Shown piece by piece: positions 52,861-60,580 of a stretch of DNA of 62,858 nt. The DNA is from Bacillus sp. MRMR6 (GTDB lineage: Bacteria; Bacillota; Bacilli; Bacillales; Cytobacillaceae). The notes under the pieces were generated by a model. That model was not told where the DNA came from, made no database searches, and saw only the letters and a list, made by a program, of their open reading frames with translations. The DNA is taken from assembly GCF_001940785.1 (NCBI RefSeq), contig NZ_MSLS01000004.1, positions 210,664-273,521 on the forward strand, written 5' to 3'. The translations under genes were made by a program, and so were the position numbers. Positions within the stretch are counted from its first letter, which is position 1, and each line of letters opens with the position of its first letter.

Positions 52861-53892
52861 ATGAAAAAAATATTCTCATTATCATTTGTATTACTTTTAG
52901 CTTTATCAGTAGTTTTAGCAGGCTGTGGCAAAGAAGAAACGGGAACAAGCGGTGAGGGTGAAGAAAAAAAGATTAAAATCATTGCTGCTCATAACCAAAC
53001 ATCACCTGATAACCCATACCAAGTTGGATTACTAGAATTTAAGAAGGTTGCAGAAGAAAAATCAAACGGTTCCATTGAAGTAGAAGTACATGCAGGAACA
53101 ATCGGAACAGAGGAATCAGAATTAGTAGAAAAGCTTAAATTAGGTGCGGCAGATGTTGTATTAGTATCTCCTGGATTTATGACACAAACTGGAATCAAAG
53201 AAATCGATTTGTTAGCGTTACCATACCTATTTGATAGCTATGAGCACTGGGAAAAGGTTGTAGACGGTGAAGTGGGCGAAGAAATGGCAAAGTTGGTTAA
53301 AGATAAGTCAAATAATGATTTCAAAATCGTTGGCTACTGGTCTGCTGGTGTAAGACATTACTATGGTAAAAAGCCAATTGAGAAAATGGAAGACTTAAAA
53401 GGTATGACAATCAGAACACAAACTTCAGGTGTAGTAGCTGATTATTGGAAACAAGTTGGAACAATCCCTACTTCTATTGCATGGGGAGAATTATACCAAG
53501 CATTACAACAAAACGTTGTAGATTCATCTGAAAATTCATATCCATATTTCATTCAACAAAATCATCATAAGACAAAAAATGGTCAATACATTACGGAAAC
53601 AGGACATGATTACACAACAAGATTCTTATTAGTTAACGGTAAAAAGTTTGATCAATATTCAAAAGCACAGCAAGAGATTATTTTAGAGGCAGCAAAAGCT
53701 TCTGTTGAAGCAGAAAGAGCTTCTGTATTAGCGCAAGAAGATGAGTATAAACAAGCTGCTATTGCGGATGGTGCAATTGTGAACGAAATCGACAGAACAC
53801 CATTTATTAAATTGGCAGAACCAATGCAGGTTAAGGCTGCAGAGGCAATGGGTGCAACGCAATTATTTGAAAAGATTAGAGACCTAAAATAA
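52861..53892 (+). CDS. TRAP transporter solute-binding lipoprotein (DctP type)
   Basis: 343 aa. Lipoprotein signal ends SVVLAGC (Cys22). DctP fold: AHNQTSPDNPYQVGLLEFKK, GAADVVLVSPGF, MTIRTQTSGVVADYW and AWGELYQALQQNVVDSSENS; an Arg in MTIRT is the conserved carboxylate anchor, so the ligand is probably an organic or sugar acid. It is 12 bases after the aldolase. A stable hairpin downstream may favour higher binding-protein than permease levels. Confidence 0.93.
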   Translation: MKKIFSLSFVLLLALSVVLAGCGKEETGTSGEGEEKKIKIIAAHNQTSPDNPYQVGLLEFKKVAEEKSNGSIEVEVHAGTIGTEESELVEKLKLGAADVVLVSPGFMTQTGIKEIDLLALPYLFDSYEHWEKVVDGEVGEEMAKLVKDKSNNDFKIVGYWSAGVRHYYGKKPIEKMEDLKGMTIRTQTSGVVADYWKQVGTIPTSIAWGELYQALQQNVVDSSENSYPYFIQQNHHKTKNGQYITETGHDYTTRFLLVNGKKFDQYSKAQQEIILEAAKASVEAERASVLAQEDEYKQAAIADGAIVNEIDRTPFIKLAEPMQVKAAEAMGATQLFEKIRDLK

Positions 53893-53902
53893 ATAAAATA
53901 GT

Positions 53903-53936
53903 TAAAGGGAAGATGAGCAGTAAGATCTTCCCTTTA
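53903..53936 (+). terminator. Intercistronic hairpin between DctP and DctQ
   Basis: TAAAGGGAAGAT, 10-base loop, ATCTTCCCTTTA: perfect 12-bp stem followed by CTTTAAA. It may act as a partial terminator or as an mRNA 3' stabiliser, raising binding-protein expression. Confidence 0.65.
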
Positions 53937-53962
53937 CTTTAAATAGGAGGGTGACGATAAGC

Positions 53963-54439
53963 GTGATAAAGATTCTCGAGAGAATACAACTAGGTATCGG
54001 TGTTTTAAGCTTATCGATTTTTATTGTTGCTATTATGATTCAAATTGTCACCAGACATCTGGGAATTGCAGTTATCTGGACAGAAGAAGTGGCCAATTAT
54101 TCATTCATCTGGTCAGTATTTATGGGTGCATCTGTCATGGTGAACAGAAAAGAGCATTTTAGCTTTGATATGTTAGCAAAAAAGCTTGCTGGAAAATCAA
54201 GAACAACGTTAATTATCGTTATTGATACGATTATTTTGGTGTTTGCTCTATCCCTTCTCAATTACGGAATTGAAGTGGTCCAAAATTTCTGGAATTATAA
54301 CTGGGCATCATTACCAGCAATGAAAATGGGCTATGTTTGGATTTCTATCCCCATTATGGGACTGACTATGAGCATTTATTGTATTAACCACTTAATCACT
54401 AGCATCAAAGAATTCAGAGGAAAGGGGGCTAACGTATGA
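53963..54439 (+). CDS. TRAP transporter small permease (DctQ type)
   Basis: 158 aa, four membrane helices. IMIQIVTRHLGIAVIWTEEV and SFIWSVFMGASVMVNRKEHF are the DctQ signature. GTG 53963 is chosen because AGGAGG (53945-53950) abuts the upstream GTG at 53951. Overlaps the large permease by 4 bases (ATGA). Confidence 0.88.
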   Translation: MIKILERIQLGIGVLSLSIFIVAIMIQIVTRHLGIAVIWTEEVANYSFIWSVFMGASVMVNRKEHFSFDMLAKKLAGKSRTTLIIVIDTIILVFALSLLNYGIEVVQNFWNYNWASLPAMKMGYVWISIPIMGLTMSIYCINHLITSIKEFRGKGANV

Positions 54440-55725
54440 TTGGGATTATACTCGTTTTCTTATTTCTAGTCCTTATGTTTATTGGTGTACCAATCGCCTT
54501 TGTTATCGGAATTACCGCACTTCTAGGGATTATTTCTGTTCCGTATATCCCTGAGCTTACCGTTCCGATGAAAATGCTAAATGGAATCGATTCATTCGTT
54601 TTGCTTGCCGTTCCATTGTTTATCTTGGCAGCTAATTTGATGAATAGTGGAAAAATCTCGCAAAAGCTGATTGACCTTTCATTAGGAATAGTCGGCCATA
54701 TCCGCGGCGGATTAGGCCATGCAAATATCCTTGTTTCTATGATCTTTGCAGGTGTTTCTGGTGCTGCTCAGGCAGATACAGCCGGAGTAGGTAAAATTCT
54801 TATTCCAAATATGAAAAAGCAAGGCTATGATACCGAAACGGCTGTTGGAGTTACAGCTGCATCGTCGACAATCGGTGTCGTCATTCCACCAAGTATTCCA
54901 ATGATTATTTTTGCAGGCTTAACAAATGCTTCTGTTGGAGCGCTATTCTTGGGGGGAATTGTCCCTGGTGTTTTAATCGGCTTAGGAATGATGCTTTACC
55001 TTTATTTGAGAGCGGTAAAAAAAGGCTATCCAAAGTCAGACAGAGTGAAGCTTAAGGTATTTTTGAAATTAGTTTATGAAACGGTCCCAGCCCTGATTAC
55101 ACCCATCATTATCATCGGTGGAATTATTTCTGGGTTCTTTACAGCAACAGAAGCGGCGGCAGTGGCATCTGTGTATACTTTGTTAATTAGTATGTTCTTC
55201 TATAAAACATTGAAATTATCAGATCTTCCTAAAATCCTTACAGACACACTTGCATTAAGTTCTCTATCCCTTTTTGCTCTAGCTGCTGCAAGTGCACTTG
55301 GAGAACTGATGAGTTACTATCAATTGGCGACAGTAGCGCAGGATTTCTTTGCTAATCATGTAGGGACAAAATGGTTATTTATCTTAATCATTATCCTTTT
55401 CTTCTTATTTATCGGTACATTTATGGATGCGATTCCGGCAATGATTTTGTTCGTTCCAGTTATTTTACCTACAGCTACCATGTTTGGTATGGATGCAGTT
55501 CATTTAGGGCTGATTGTTGTTATCACGTTAGCAATCGGACTCGTTACACCGCCATATGGACTATGTTTATTATTGGCTGCGAAGATAGGAGATTTAAGCA
55601 TCGAGCGGTCATTTGCAGCAGTAGCACCATATTTATTAATTGTTTTAGTCGTTCTTCTCTTTGTAGCATTTTTTCCAGATATCGCATTCTATTTGCCAAA
55701 AATGCTTAATCCAGGGTTATTCTAA
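54436..55725 (+). CDS. TRAP transporter large permease (DctM type)
   Basis: 429 aa, about 12 membrane segments: VPLFILAANLMNSGKISQKL, GHIRGGLGHANILVSMIFAG, GVSGAAQADTAGVGKILIPN, SSTIGVVIPPSIPMIIFAG and ITLAIGLVTPPYGLCLLLAA are the DctM marks. Forms the sodium-driven carrier with DctQ. Last member before an inserted repeat element. Confidence 0.95.
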   Translation: MIGIILVFLFLVLMFIGVPIAFVIGITALLGIISVPYIPELTVPMKMLNGIDSFVLLAVPLFILAANLMNSGKISQKLIDLSLGIVGHIRGGLGHANILVSMIFAGVSGAAQADTAGVGKILIPNMKKQGYDTETAVGVTAASSTIGVVIPPSIPMIIFAGLTNASVGALFLGGIVPGVLIGLGMMLYLYLRAVKKGYPKSDRVKLKVFLKLVYETVPALITPIIIIGGIISGFFTATEAAAVASVYTLLISMFFYKTLKLSDLPKILTDTLALSSLSLFALAAASALGELMSYYQLATVAQDFFANHVGTKWLFILIIILFFLFIGTFMDAIPAMILFVPVILPTATMFGMDAVHLGLIVVITLAIGLVTPPYGLCLLLAAKIGDLSIERSFAAVAPYLLIVLVVLLFVAFFPDIAFYLPKMLNPGLF

Positions 55726-55751
55726 AGAAATCTATGTTAATTAATAATGGT

Positions 55752-55935
55752 GATTTTTACGAAATTCGCTCCCTTTCCGCGGGCGTTCCGGGGAGCCTCC
55801 TCGGCGCTAAAGCGCCTGTGGGGTCTCCCCAGACCCGTACTCCCGCAGGACATTGAATAAGCTTCCTCGAATCAGCCCACGCACGAAGGAAATGCGATAG
55901 CATTTTCGAGGAGTCTCGCGGATTTCATAAAAATC
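55752..55935. mobile_element. MITE-like element with terminal inverted repeats, no coding capacity
   Basis: GATTTTTACGAAATTCGC (55752-55769) and GCGGATTTCATAAAAATC (55918-55935) are inverted at 16 of 18 positions. Inside are GC-rich hairpins (GGCGCTAAAGCGCC; GGGGAG/CTCCCC) and the CGCACGAAGGAAA...TTTTCGAGGAGTC module shared with 14554-14589. Similar intergenic elements are, as I recall, frequent in Bacillus genomes. It separates the TRAP genes from the cupin gene. Confidence 0.65.
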
Positions 55936-55973
55936 GTTCAAGATCAGAGAAGTTTATCATCAAGGAGGACATC

Positions 55974-56255
55974 ATGGTAAAAAGAGAAATTTTAAGCAGT
56001 GAAGGTTCAATGATGCTGGTAAAGGTTCATCTGGCGGAAGGGTTTTTCGGAGATCCAGACAAGCATCCAGAAGAGCAAATCAGCTATATTGAAAAAGGAA
56101 AAGTAGAATTTGAAGTGAATGGTGAAAAGAGAATTCTAACGGTTGGAGACAAACAATATATTCCACCAAACGTTGAACATCGCGTGAGAGTTATAGAGGA
56201 ATGTGTGATACTTGATATGTTCAGTCCGATTCGTAAGGATTTACTCGAAAAATAA
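55974..56255 (+). CDS. Small cupin protein, KdgF-like
   Basis: 93 aa single cupin barrel: HPEEQISYIEKGKVEFEVNG, VGDKQYIPPNVEHRV and LDMFSPIRKDLLE. This layout, ending F-x-P-x-R-x-D, resembles KdgF, which helps linearise 4,5-unsaturated uronates from pectin or alginate. The first of the two metal-binding histidines (H-x-H-P-x-E-Q) reads Asp here (DKHPEEQ). RBS AAGGAGGAC. Its distance from the TRAP genes is due to the inserted element; probably still part of the operon's function. Confidence 0.75.
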   Translation: MVKREILSSEGSMMLVKVHLAEGFFGDPDKHPEEQISYIEKGKVEFEVNGEKRILTVGDKQYIPPNVEHRVRVIEECVILDMFSPIRKDLLEK

Positions 56256-56259
56256 TAGT

Positions 56260-56292
56260 TAGGGAGAGGGATAAAATCCTCTCCCTATTTTT
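56260..56292. terminator. Bidirectional terminator between cupin and rpiA
   Basis: TAGGGAGAGG, loop, CCTCTCCCTA then TTTTTATTT; perfect 10-bp stem. Confidence 0.88.
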
Positions 56293-56983
56293 ATTTACGG
56301 ATTACTTTTACTTCATCTTCTCCGCCAATGATTATGGTGTCAGTCATTCCAATAAAAAGGCCTGTTTCGACTACTCCCAATAAAAGCTTTAATTTCTGAT
56401 GAAGCTCTTCAGGGTTAGCTATCGACTGAAAATCACAATCTACTATATAGTTTCCGTTATTAGAGATGAAAACTGTATCATCCCTCTTTCTAAGGACCGG
56501 GGTGGCTCCGAGCTTTGCGATCCTTTGAGCCGTTACTTCCCAGCCAAATGGTACCACTTCTACAGGAAGGGGAAATCTCCCTAGCTGTGAAACCATTTTG
56601 GACTCATCTGCAATGATAATCAGCTTTTTGGCAGCGGCATTGACGAGCTTCTCACGTAATAGGGAACCGCCGCCTCCCTTGGTCAAATTAAAATCAGGAT
56701 CAATTTCATCAGCTCCATCGATCGCCAAATCAAGAGTTTGGATCTGAGCAAAATCGGTCAGGGGAATATTAAATTCATTTGCCCATCCCTCTGTCCGTTT
56801 TGAGGAGGGTATCCCTTTAATGTTTAACCCCTGCTCCACTAACTCACCTAGTCTTTTTAACAGCCAATAGACGGTTGATCCTGAACCTAAGCCAATGACC
56901 ATTCCATCCTTAATAAACTCTGCAGCCTTTTCACCAGCCGCTATTTTTCTTGGATCTGAAGAGAATTTTTCCAATGGAAGCAC
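56291..56983 (-). CDS. rpiA: Ribose-5-phosphate isomerase A
   Basis: 230 aa. RpiA marks in order: GLGSGSTVYWLLKRLGELV, DLAIDGADEIDPDFNLTKGG with GGGSLLREKLV, and ADESKMVSQLG. Interconverts ribose-5- and ribulose-5-phosphate. Bacilli generally rely on RpiB, so RpiA beside a sugar-acid and hexulose-phosphate operon suggests a role in feeding or draining pentose phosphate from it. ATG 56983 has GTGAGGTGCTTCC upstream. Palindromes TCAAACGTTTGA lie in its upstream region. Confidence 0.93.
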   Translation of the reverse strand: MLPLEKFSSDPRKIAAGEKAAEFIKDGMVIGLGSGSTVYWLLKRLGELVEQGLNIKGIPSSKRTEGWANEFNIPLTDFAQIQTLDLAIDGADEIDPDFNLTKGGGGSLLREKLVNAAAKKLIIIADESKMVSQLGRFPLPVEVVPFGWEVTAQRIAKLGATPVLRKRDDTVFISNNGNYIVDCDFQSIANPEELHQKLKLLLGVVETGLFIGMTDTIIIGGEDEVKVIRK

Positions 56984-57080
56984 CTCACTTTTCTCCTATT
57001 ATATCACCAAAAATCAGGTGACAAATTTCTACCCGAAATTAATATGGAATTCTTAAGTTTCGGGCAATAGTAAGGGTTTT

Positions 57081-57097
57081 AATCAAACGTTTAATTA
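57081..57097. promoter_or_regulatory. TCAAACGTTT palindrome, copy 1
   Basis: AATCAAACGTTTAATTA, one change from the perfect palindrome at 57274. About 100 bases upstream of rpiA. Confidence 0.42.
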
Positions 57098-57241
57098 GTA
57101 GGAATTCGTGTTAAATGCTGTAGATTTCTAGTTTTTATACGGGAACGTTGAAGATTATTACTAGAGTGCTAGTTAATTATCGACGTTTTTTTTAATATAA
57201 AAGTCCTAGAAAACCTTTAATATCAGTGTTTTTTTCATTTC

Positions 57242-57289
57242 TAATCAAACGTTTATTTAATAAAATAACTATTAATCAAACGTTTGATT
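57242..57289. promoter_or_regulatory. TCAAACGTTTGA palindromes, copies 2 and 3
   Basis: TAATCAAACGTTTATTTA at 57242-57259 and the perfect AATCAAACGTTTGATT at 57274-57289, about three helical turns apart. Both lie in the 370-base gene-free stretch between rpiA and the repeat after tatC. Likely binding sites of an unidentified dimeric regulator. Confidence 0.48.
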
Positions 57290-57381
57290 GAAACTGCCGT
57301 TAAGCCTGTCAATATAGGTTTTTCTCTATCTAAAAGGCAAAAAAATTGTCAAACGATGACGACATTGGAAATGCAAGTTTT

Positions 57382-57438
57382 GGTGACAGGCACCGCCCGT
57401 GGACAAAACACCTCTTTTGTACGCCAGGCGTGGACAGT
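57382..57438. repeat. GGTGACAGGCACC-family repeat, copy R9 (short form)
   Basis: Core 57382-57394, GCCCGTGGACAAAACACC, TTTTGTACGCC and right end GGCGTGGACAGT. It is 12 bases before the tatC terminator. Confidence 0.82.
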
Positions 57439-57449
57439 TGTATAAAAGG

Positions 57450-57485
57450 TTAAAAGACTAGGGAGAGAGTCCTCTAGTCTTTTAA
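57450..57485 (-). terminator. Terminator of the phoX-tatA-tatC unit
   Basis: TTAAAAGACTAG and CTAGTCTTTTAA form a perfect 12-bp stem; the minus strand runs into TTTTATAC. Confidence 0.85.
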
Positions 57486-57500
57486 TGATTTTGTGTTTAC

Positions 57501-58226
57501 TTAGGCGGCGGGACTTAGTTGTTGTTGTTTTCTCCGATACACTACTTTTGATAATATGACACTGCATTCGTATAAGAAGATTAACGGGACGATGACCAAC
57601 ACATCAGATAAGAAATCTGGAGGAGTAATCAGCACGGCGGTTACAATTAATCCAAAATAGGAGTATTTCCGCATCTTTTGTAGCCGGTATGGATTCAAAA
57701 CTCCAAGGGTCGTTAGGAACATGATGACAACAGGCAACTCAAATAAGAATCCAAATGGTAGAGTCATATGCAGTAAGAACTGAAAATATTTTTTCGTTGT
57801 AAAGAAGGTCATAAACAAATCTTCTGATAGAGATAACAGAAACTTAAATACAATTGGGAAGATGACAAAGTAGCCGAAGCAGATGCCAATGATAAATAAT
57901 AGAAACAATGCTGGAATATAGGCCAGTGTTGCTTTTCTCTCACTTTCTTTCAATGCAGGCCGAACAAACCGCCAAACTTGATACGCGACCATTGGAATCG
58001 TTCCCGACATGGCAAAGACACTAGAAAGCAATAAATACACCCATAATATATCACTCGGACCTAAAATCGCGAGTTTCACTTCTAAATCTTGAACAAGCCA
58101 GTTATAAAGATCCTGTATATAGATGAAAGAAAGAATGAAAAACAAGATAAAGGTACCTAAGATGAAAATAAGACGTTTCCGTAACTCTTCTAAATGTCCG
58201 GTTAAGTCCAAATCACGCTGCTCCAT
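57501..58226 (-). CDS. tatC: Twin-arginine translocase subunit TatC
   Basis: 241 aa, six membrane helices. TatC marks: LTGHLEELRKRLIFILGTFI, VLFVEFRALLP-type region VYLLLSSVFAMSGTIPMVAY, FGYFVIFPIVFKFLLS, FGFLFELPVVIMFLTTLG. Forms the Tat receptor with TatA. RBS AAAGGAGGGC before ATG 58226. Last gene of a unit led by phoX, whose product carries a Tat signal. Confidence 0.94.
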   Translation of the reverse strand: MEQRDLDLTGHLEELRKRLIFILGTFILFFILSFIYIQDLYNWLVQDLEVKLAILGPSDILWVYLLLSSVFAMSGTIPMVAYQVWRFVRPALKESERKATLAYIPALFLLFIIGICFGYFVIFPIVFKFLLSLSEDLFMTFFTTKKYFQFLLHMTLPFGFLFELPVVIMFLTTLGVLNPYRLQKMRKYSYFGLIVTAVLITPPDFLSDVLVIVPLIFLYECSVILSKVVYRRKQQQLSPAA

Positions 58227-58243
58227 TATTGCCCTCCTTTAGT

Positions 58244-58279
58244 AAAAAGGAGATGTAAGCACCGACTGCTTACATCTCC
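58244..58279 (-). terminator. Intercistronic terminator-like hairpin between tatA and tatC
   Basis: On the minus strand GGAGATGTAAGCA, loop GTCGG, TGCTTACATCTCC then TTTTTACT. A perfect 13-bp stem plus a T-run would stop part of transcription before tatC and give more TatA than TatC. Confidence 0.8.
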
Positions 58280-58287
58280 TGACTCAT

Positions 58288-58494
58288 TTAGTTTAACTGT
58301 TTTTCCTCTTTGTCCTTCGACTTGCTACTAGTATCCATCTCATCATCAGATACTAGTTCGCGTGTGGATTTTTTAAATTCCTTTAATGTTGAACCAACTG
58401 CACGACCCAGTTCTGGTAATTTAGAGGGCCCGAAAATAATTAAGGCAATGACAAGAACGAGAATTAATCCAGGAATACCGATGTTTTGCAGCAT
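58288..58494 (-). CDS. tatA: Twin-arginine translocase subunit TatA
   Basis: 68 aa. One N-terminal membrane helix, then [20 protein letters not shown] (hinge and amphipathic helix) and a charged tail. Pore-forming Tat component. RBS AAGGAGGGA upstream. Followed by an attenuator-like hairpin and tatC. Confidence 0.95.
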   Translation of the reverse strand: MLQNIGIPGLILVLVIALIIFGPSKLPELGRAVGSTLKEFKKSTRELVSDDEMDTSSKSKDKEEKQLN

Positions 58495-58509
58495 GTATAA
58501 TCCCTCCTT

Positions 58510-58689
58510 TTAAATAGCTTCTTTTGCTTTTTTCCTTTTATGAACGTAATTAAAAAGCTTATAGTTGGCGGTACAGCTACAAAATTGGCAAGTGGAGCTG
58601 ATACTTTCTTCCTCCGTTACTTTCCGTACATGAGGAATAAATACAATTTTTAAAGCATCCTTTACATGTTTGGAGCAAACTAAAACCAT
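58510..58689 (-). CDS. Small cysteine-containing protein between phoX and tatA
   Basis: 59 aa, MVLVCSKHVKDALKIVFIPH onward, with TCQFCSCTANYKLF: a C-x-x-C-x-C cluster suitable for zinc, and many basic residues at the end. ATG 58689 lies 9 bases after GGAAGGGG; an upstream ATG in frame lacks an RBS. It sits 53 bases after phoX and 15 bases before the tatA start. Family not recognised; its position suggests a link to Tat or phosphatase export. Confidence 0.62.
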   Translation of the reverse strand: MVLVCSKHVKDALKIVFIPHVRKVTEEESISSTCQFCSCTANYKLFNYVHKRKKAKEAI

Positions 58690-58742
58690 CAAATATAACC
58701 CCTTCCACTGCATAGATTACTTAATTGCATCGAAAGCCAAGC

Positions 58743-60359
58743 CTATTTGAAGCTTCCACCTTGCACTGCAACTAAACAAGAACGCCCAAAGGAATAACCT
58801 GGGTAGGGATTCCATGTATCAGGATGCTGTACGTCTAAGAATAATGTACGTTCGTCAGGTGTTAACCACGGACCGGTCACTTCACAGCCTTTTGGACCTG
58901 ATGCAAATTGCTGTGGAATTCCATAGTTTTTTCCGTCTGTTGGGATCATAAACACACCACAGTTTTTATAGGAAGCATACACATTTGTTTCGGTTGCACC
59001 ATAATCTTCTACAACCCAGAGGTTCCCCTTGCTGTCGAAGTGAAGATTATCTGGGCAGGTAATACCGCTTTGCTGCCCGCCGGCAATAAACACTTCAAAT
59101 GTAAACGAATCACTTGCGTGGTCTCCGCCCGATGGAACAAATCGAACAATTTGTCCATGAAAATTCCCATGTCCAGAACTATTCGTTAATGCTAAAAAGA
59201 CAGTACCGTCAATTGGATGAATTTCCACATCCTCAGGACGATCTAATTTCGTCCCGCCCACCACTTTAGCGGCTGAACGTGCATTTGTTAGCACATCTGC
59301 CTGGTCGGCAAATTGACTTTGAAGTGCCGCATTAGAGACATAATCAAGTGCAATCCATTGCTGCCTGCTAAGGTTTGCGACATATAATGTTCCGTTTTCG
59401 AGAATATCGAAATTTGATTCACGATTTGCTGGATTAAATTTCTTGCTGCTGATGAATTTGTAGAAGCATTCATCACCCTTATCATCTCCCATATAAACCA
59501 CCACTCGGCCATCATTGGTCAAGCCCATTGCTGTATTTTCATGGGCAAAGCGTCCAAGAGCGGTATGCTTGCGAACAGGTTTAGCCGGATCAAACGGATC
59601 AACCTCCACAACCCAGCCGTAATGACTATTATCGAAGTTCGGCCAGCCATACGAGCTGCCGTATTCTGTATTTTCCTCGCAGGATAATGCTGTATTCCAA
59701 AGGGTTCTGCCCCCGCTGCAGTTTCCTAATGAGCCAATTACTTGAGTGGCACCATTTACTGCCTTGCTTCCACGTGCAGGGCCAGTTAACTCGATAGGAG
59801 TGGTCCCGTCAACACGGCGATTATATGTATCATCTTGTAGGAGTTTCCATTCGCCTTTTTCTTTTTTAACGTGAATGACGGAGCCGCCGACTGCTTCTTT
59901 TTCCAGTTTAAGGAGCTCAGGATAGTTTGCTAGATTCTCTTTTTTAAAAGTAGACGGGTTAATTCCCAGCATGGTCATATAGTTCCCTGGTTCTGGGAAC
60001 TCGTGATTCACCCAGATGAGGCCCTCTTCTGAATTGGTTCCTCCTTTTAAACTATCAATTGGAAAATAGACTGTAAGGTCTGCAGCATCTCCAAATCTTT
60101 CGCCTTTGGAGTTAATGACATCACCATAAGAAGCAATAATATTGTAGTGGTATCCGTTTGGCAGCACTAGTTCATTTTCCCATGTGCGACTAACTGGTTT
60201 GAATGGTGTAGTTAGCGGCTTGCCTTTGCCAGATGGTTGTCCATTCATTAAATGATCTGCAGTCATTGCGTTTCCAGTTAATGCTCCAATTCCAGATGAT
60301 GCAGCAACTAATGCAGCCGTACTGCTTCCTACATAAGTTAAAAATAAACGGCGATCCAT
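58743..60359 (-). CDS. phoX: PhoX-family alkaline phosphatase (DUF839), Tat substrate
   Basis: 538 aa. N-terminal Tat signal MDRRLFLTYVGSS (twin Arg at 3-4) with AALVAASSGIGAL. DUF839/PhoX body: ENELVLPNGYHYNIIASYGD, GLIWVNHEFPEPGNYM, NCSGGRTLWNTALSCEENTE, GRFAHENTAMGLTNDGRVVV and DRPEDVEIHPIDGTVFLALT. PhoX enzymes are calcium/iron phosphatases exported folded. ATG 60359 is 7 bases after GGGGAGA. tatA and tatC follow, as phoD-tatAd-tatCd in B. subtilis but with a different phosphatase. Confidence 0.9.
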   Translation of the reverse strand: MDRRLFLTYVGSSTAALVAASSGIGALTGNAMTADHLMNGQPSGKGKPLTTPFKPVSRTWENELVLPNGYHYNIIASYGDVINSKGERFGDAADLTVYFPIDSLKGGTNSEEGLIWVNHEFPEPGNYMTMLGINPSTFKKENLANYPELLKLEKEAVGGSVIHVKKEKGEWKLLQDDTYNRRVDGTTPIELTGPARGSKAVNGATQVIGSLGNCSGGRTLWNTALSCEENTEYGSSYGWPNFDNSHYGWVVEVDPFDPAKPVRKHTALGRFAHENTAMGLTNDGRVVVYMGDDKGDECFYKFISSKKFNPANRESNFDILENGTLYVANLSRQQWIALDYVSNAALQSQFADQADVLTNARSAAKVVGGTKLDRPEDVEIHPIDGTVFLALTNSSGHGNFHGQIVRFVPSGGDHASDSFTFEVFIAGGQQSGITCPDNLHFDSKGNLWVVEDYGATETNVYASYKNCGVFMIPTDGKNYGIPQQFASGPKGCEVTGPWLTPDERTLFLDVQHPDTWNPYPGYSFGRSCLVAVQGGSFK

Positions 60360-60423
60360 AATCATTCTCCCCTTTTGAGTGGTTTGTCCTTACAGTTATG
60401 ATTATAGGTAAGCACCATACTAA

Positions 60424-60454
60424 TGTTAATTAAGGGAGTGTAAAGAATTGTTAA
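60424..60454 (-). promoter_or_regulatory. Candidate Pho box upstream of phoX
   Basis: Minus strand: TTAACA (60454-60449), 4 bases, TTTACA (60444-60439), 9 bases, TTAACA (60429-60424). Two perfect PhoP hexamers are at near-canonical spacing and the third is shifted. PhoP control is inferred. Confidence 0.45.
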
Positions 60455-60580
60455 GAAAATTTAAACTATTTTAAGATATGGTAAATTTAGGTTGACGCGG
60501 TCAGAACGATAGTATTTTGTTCGTATTTTATAACTTAGCCTTAATTTGCAGAAGGTTGATTATTGTAAAATGTAGGGCAA

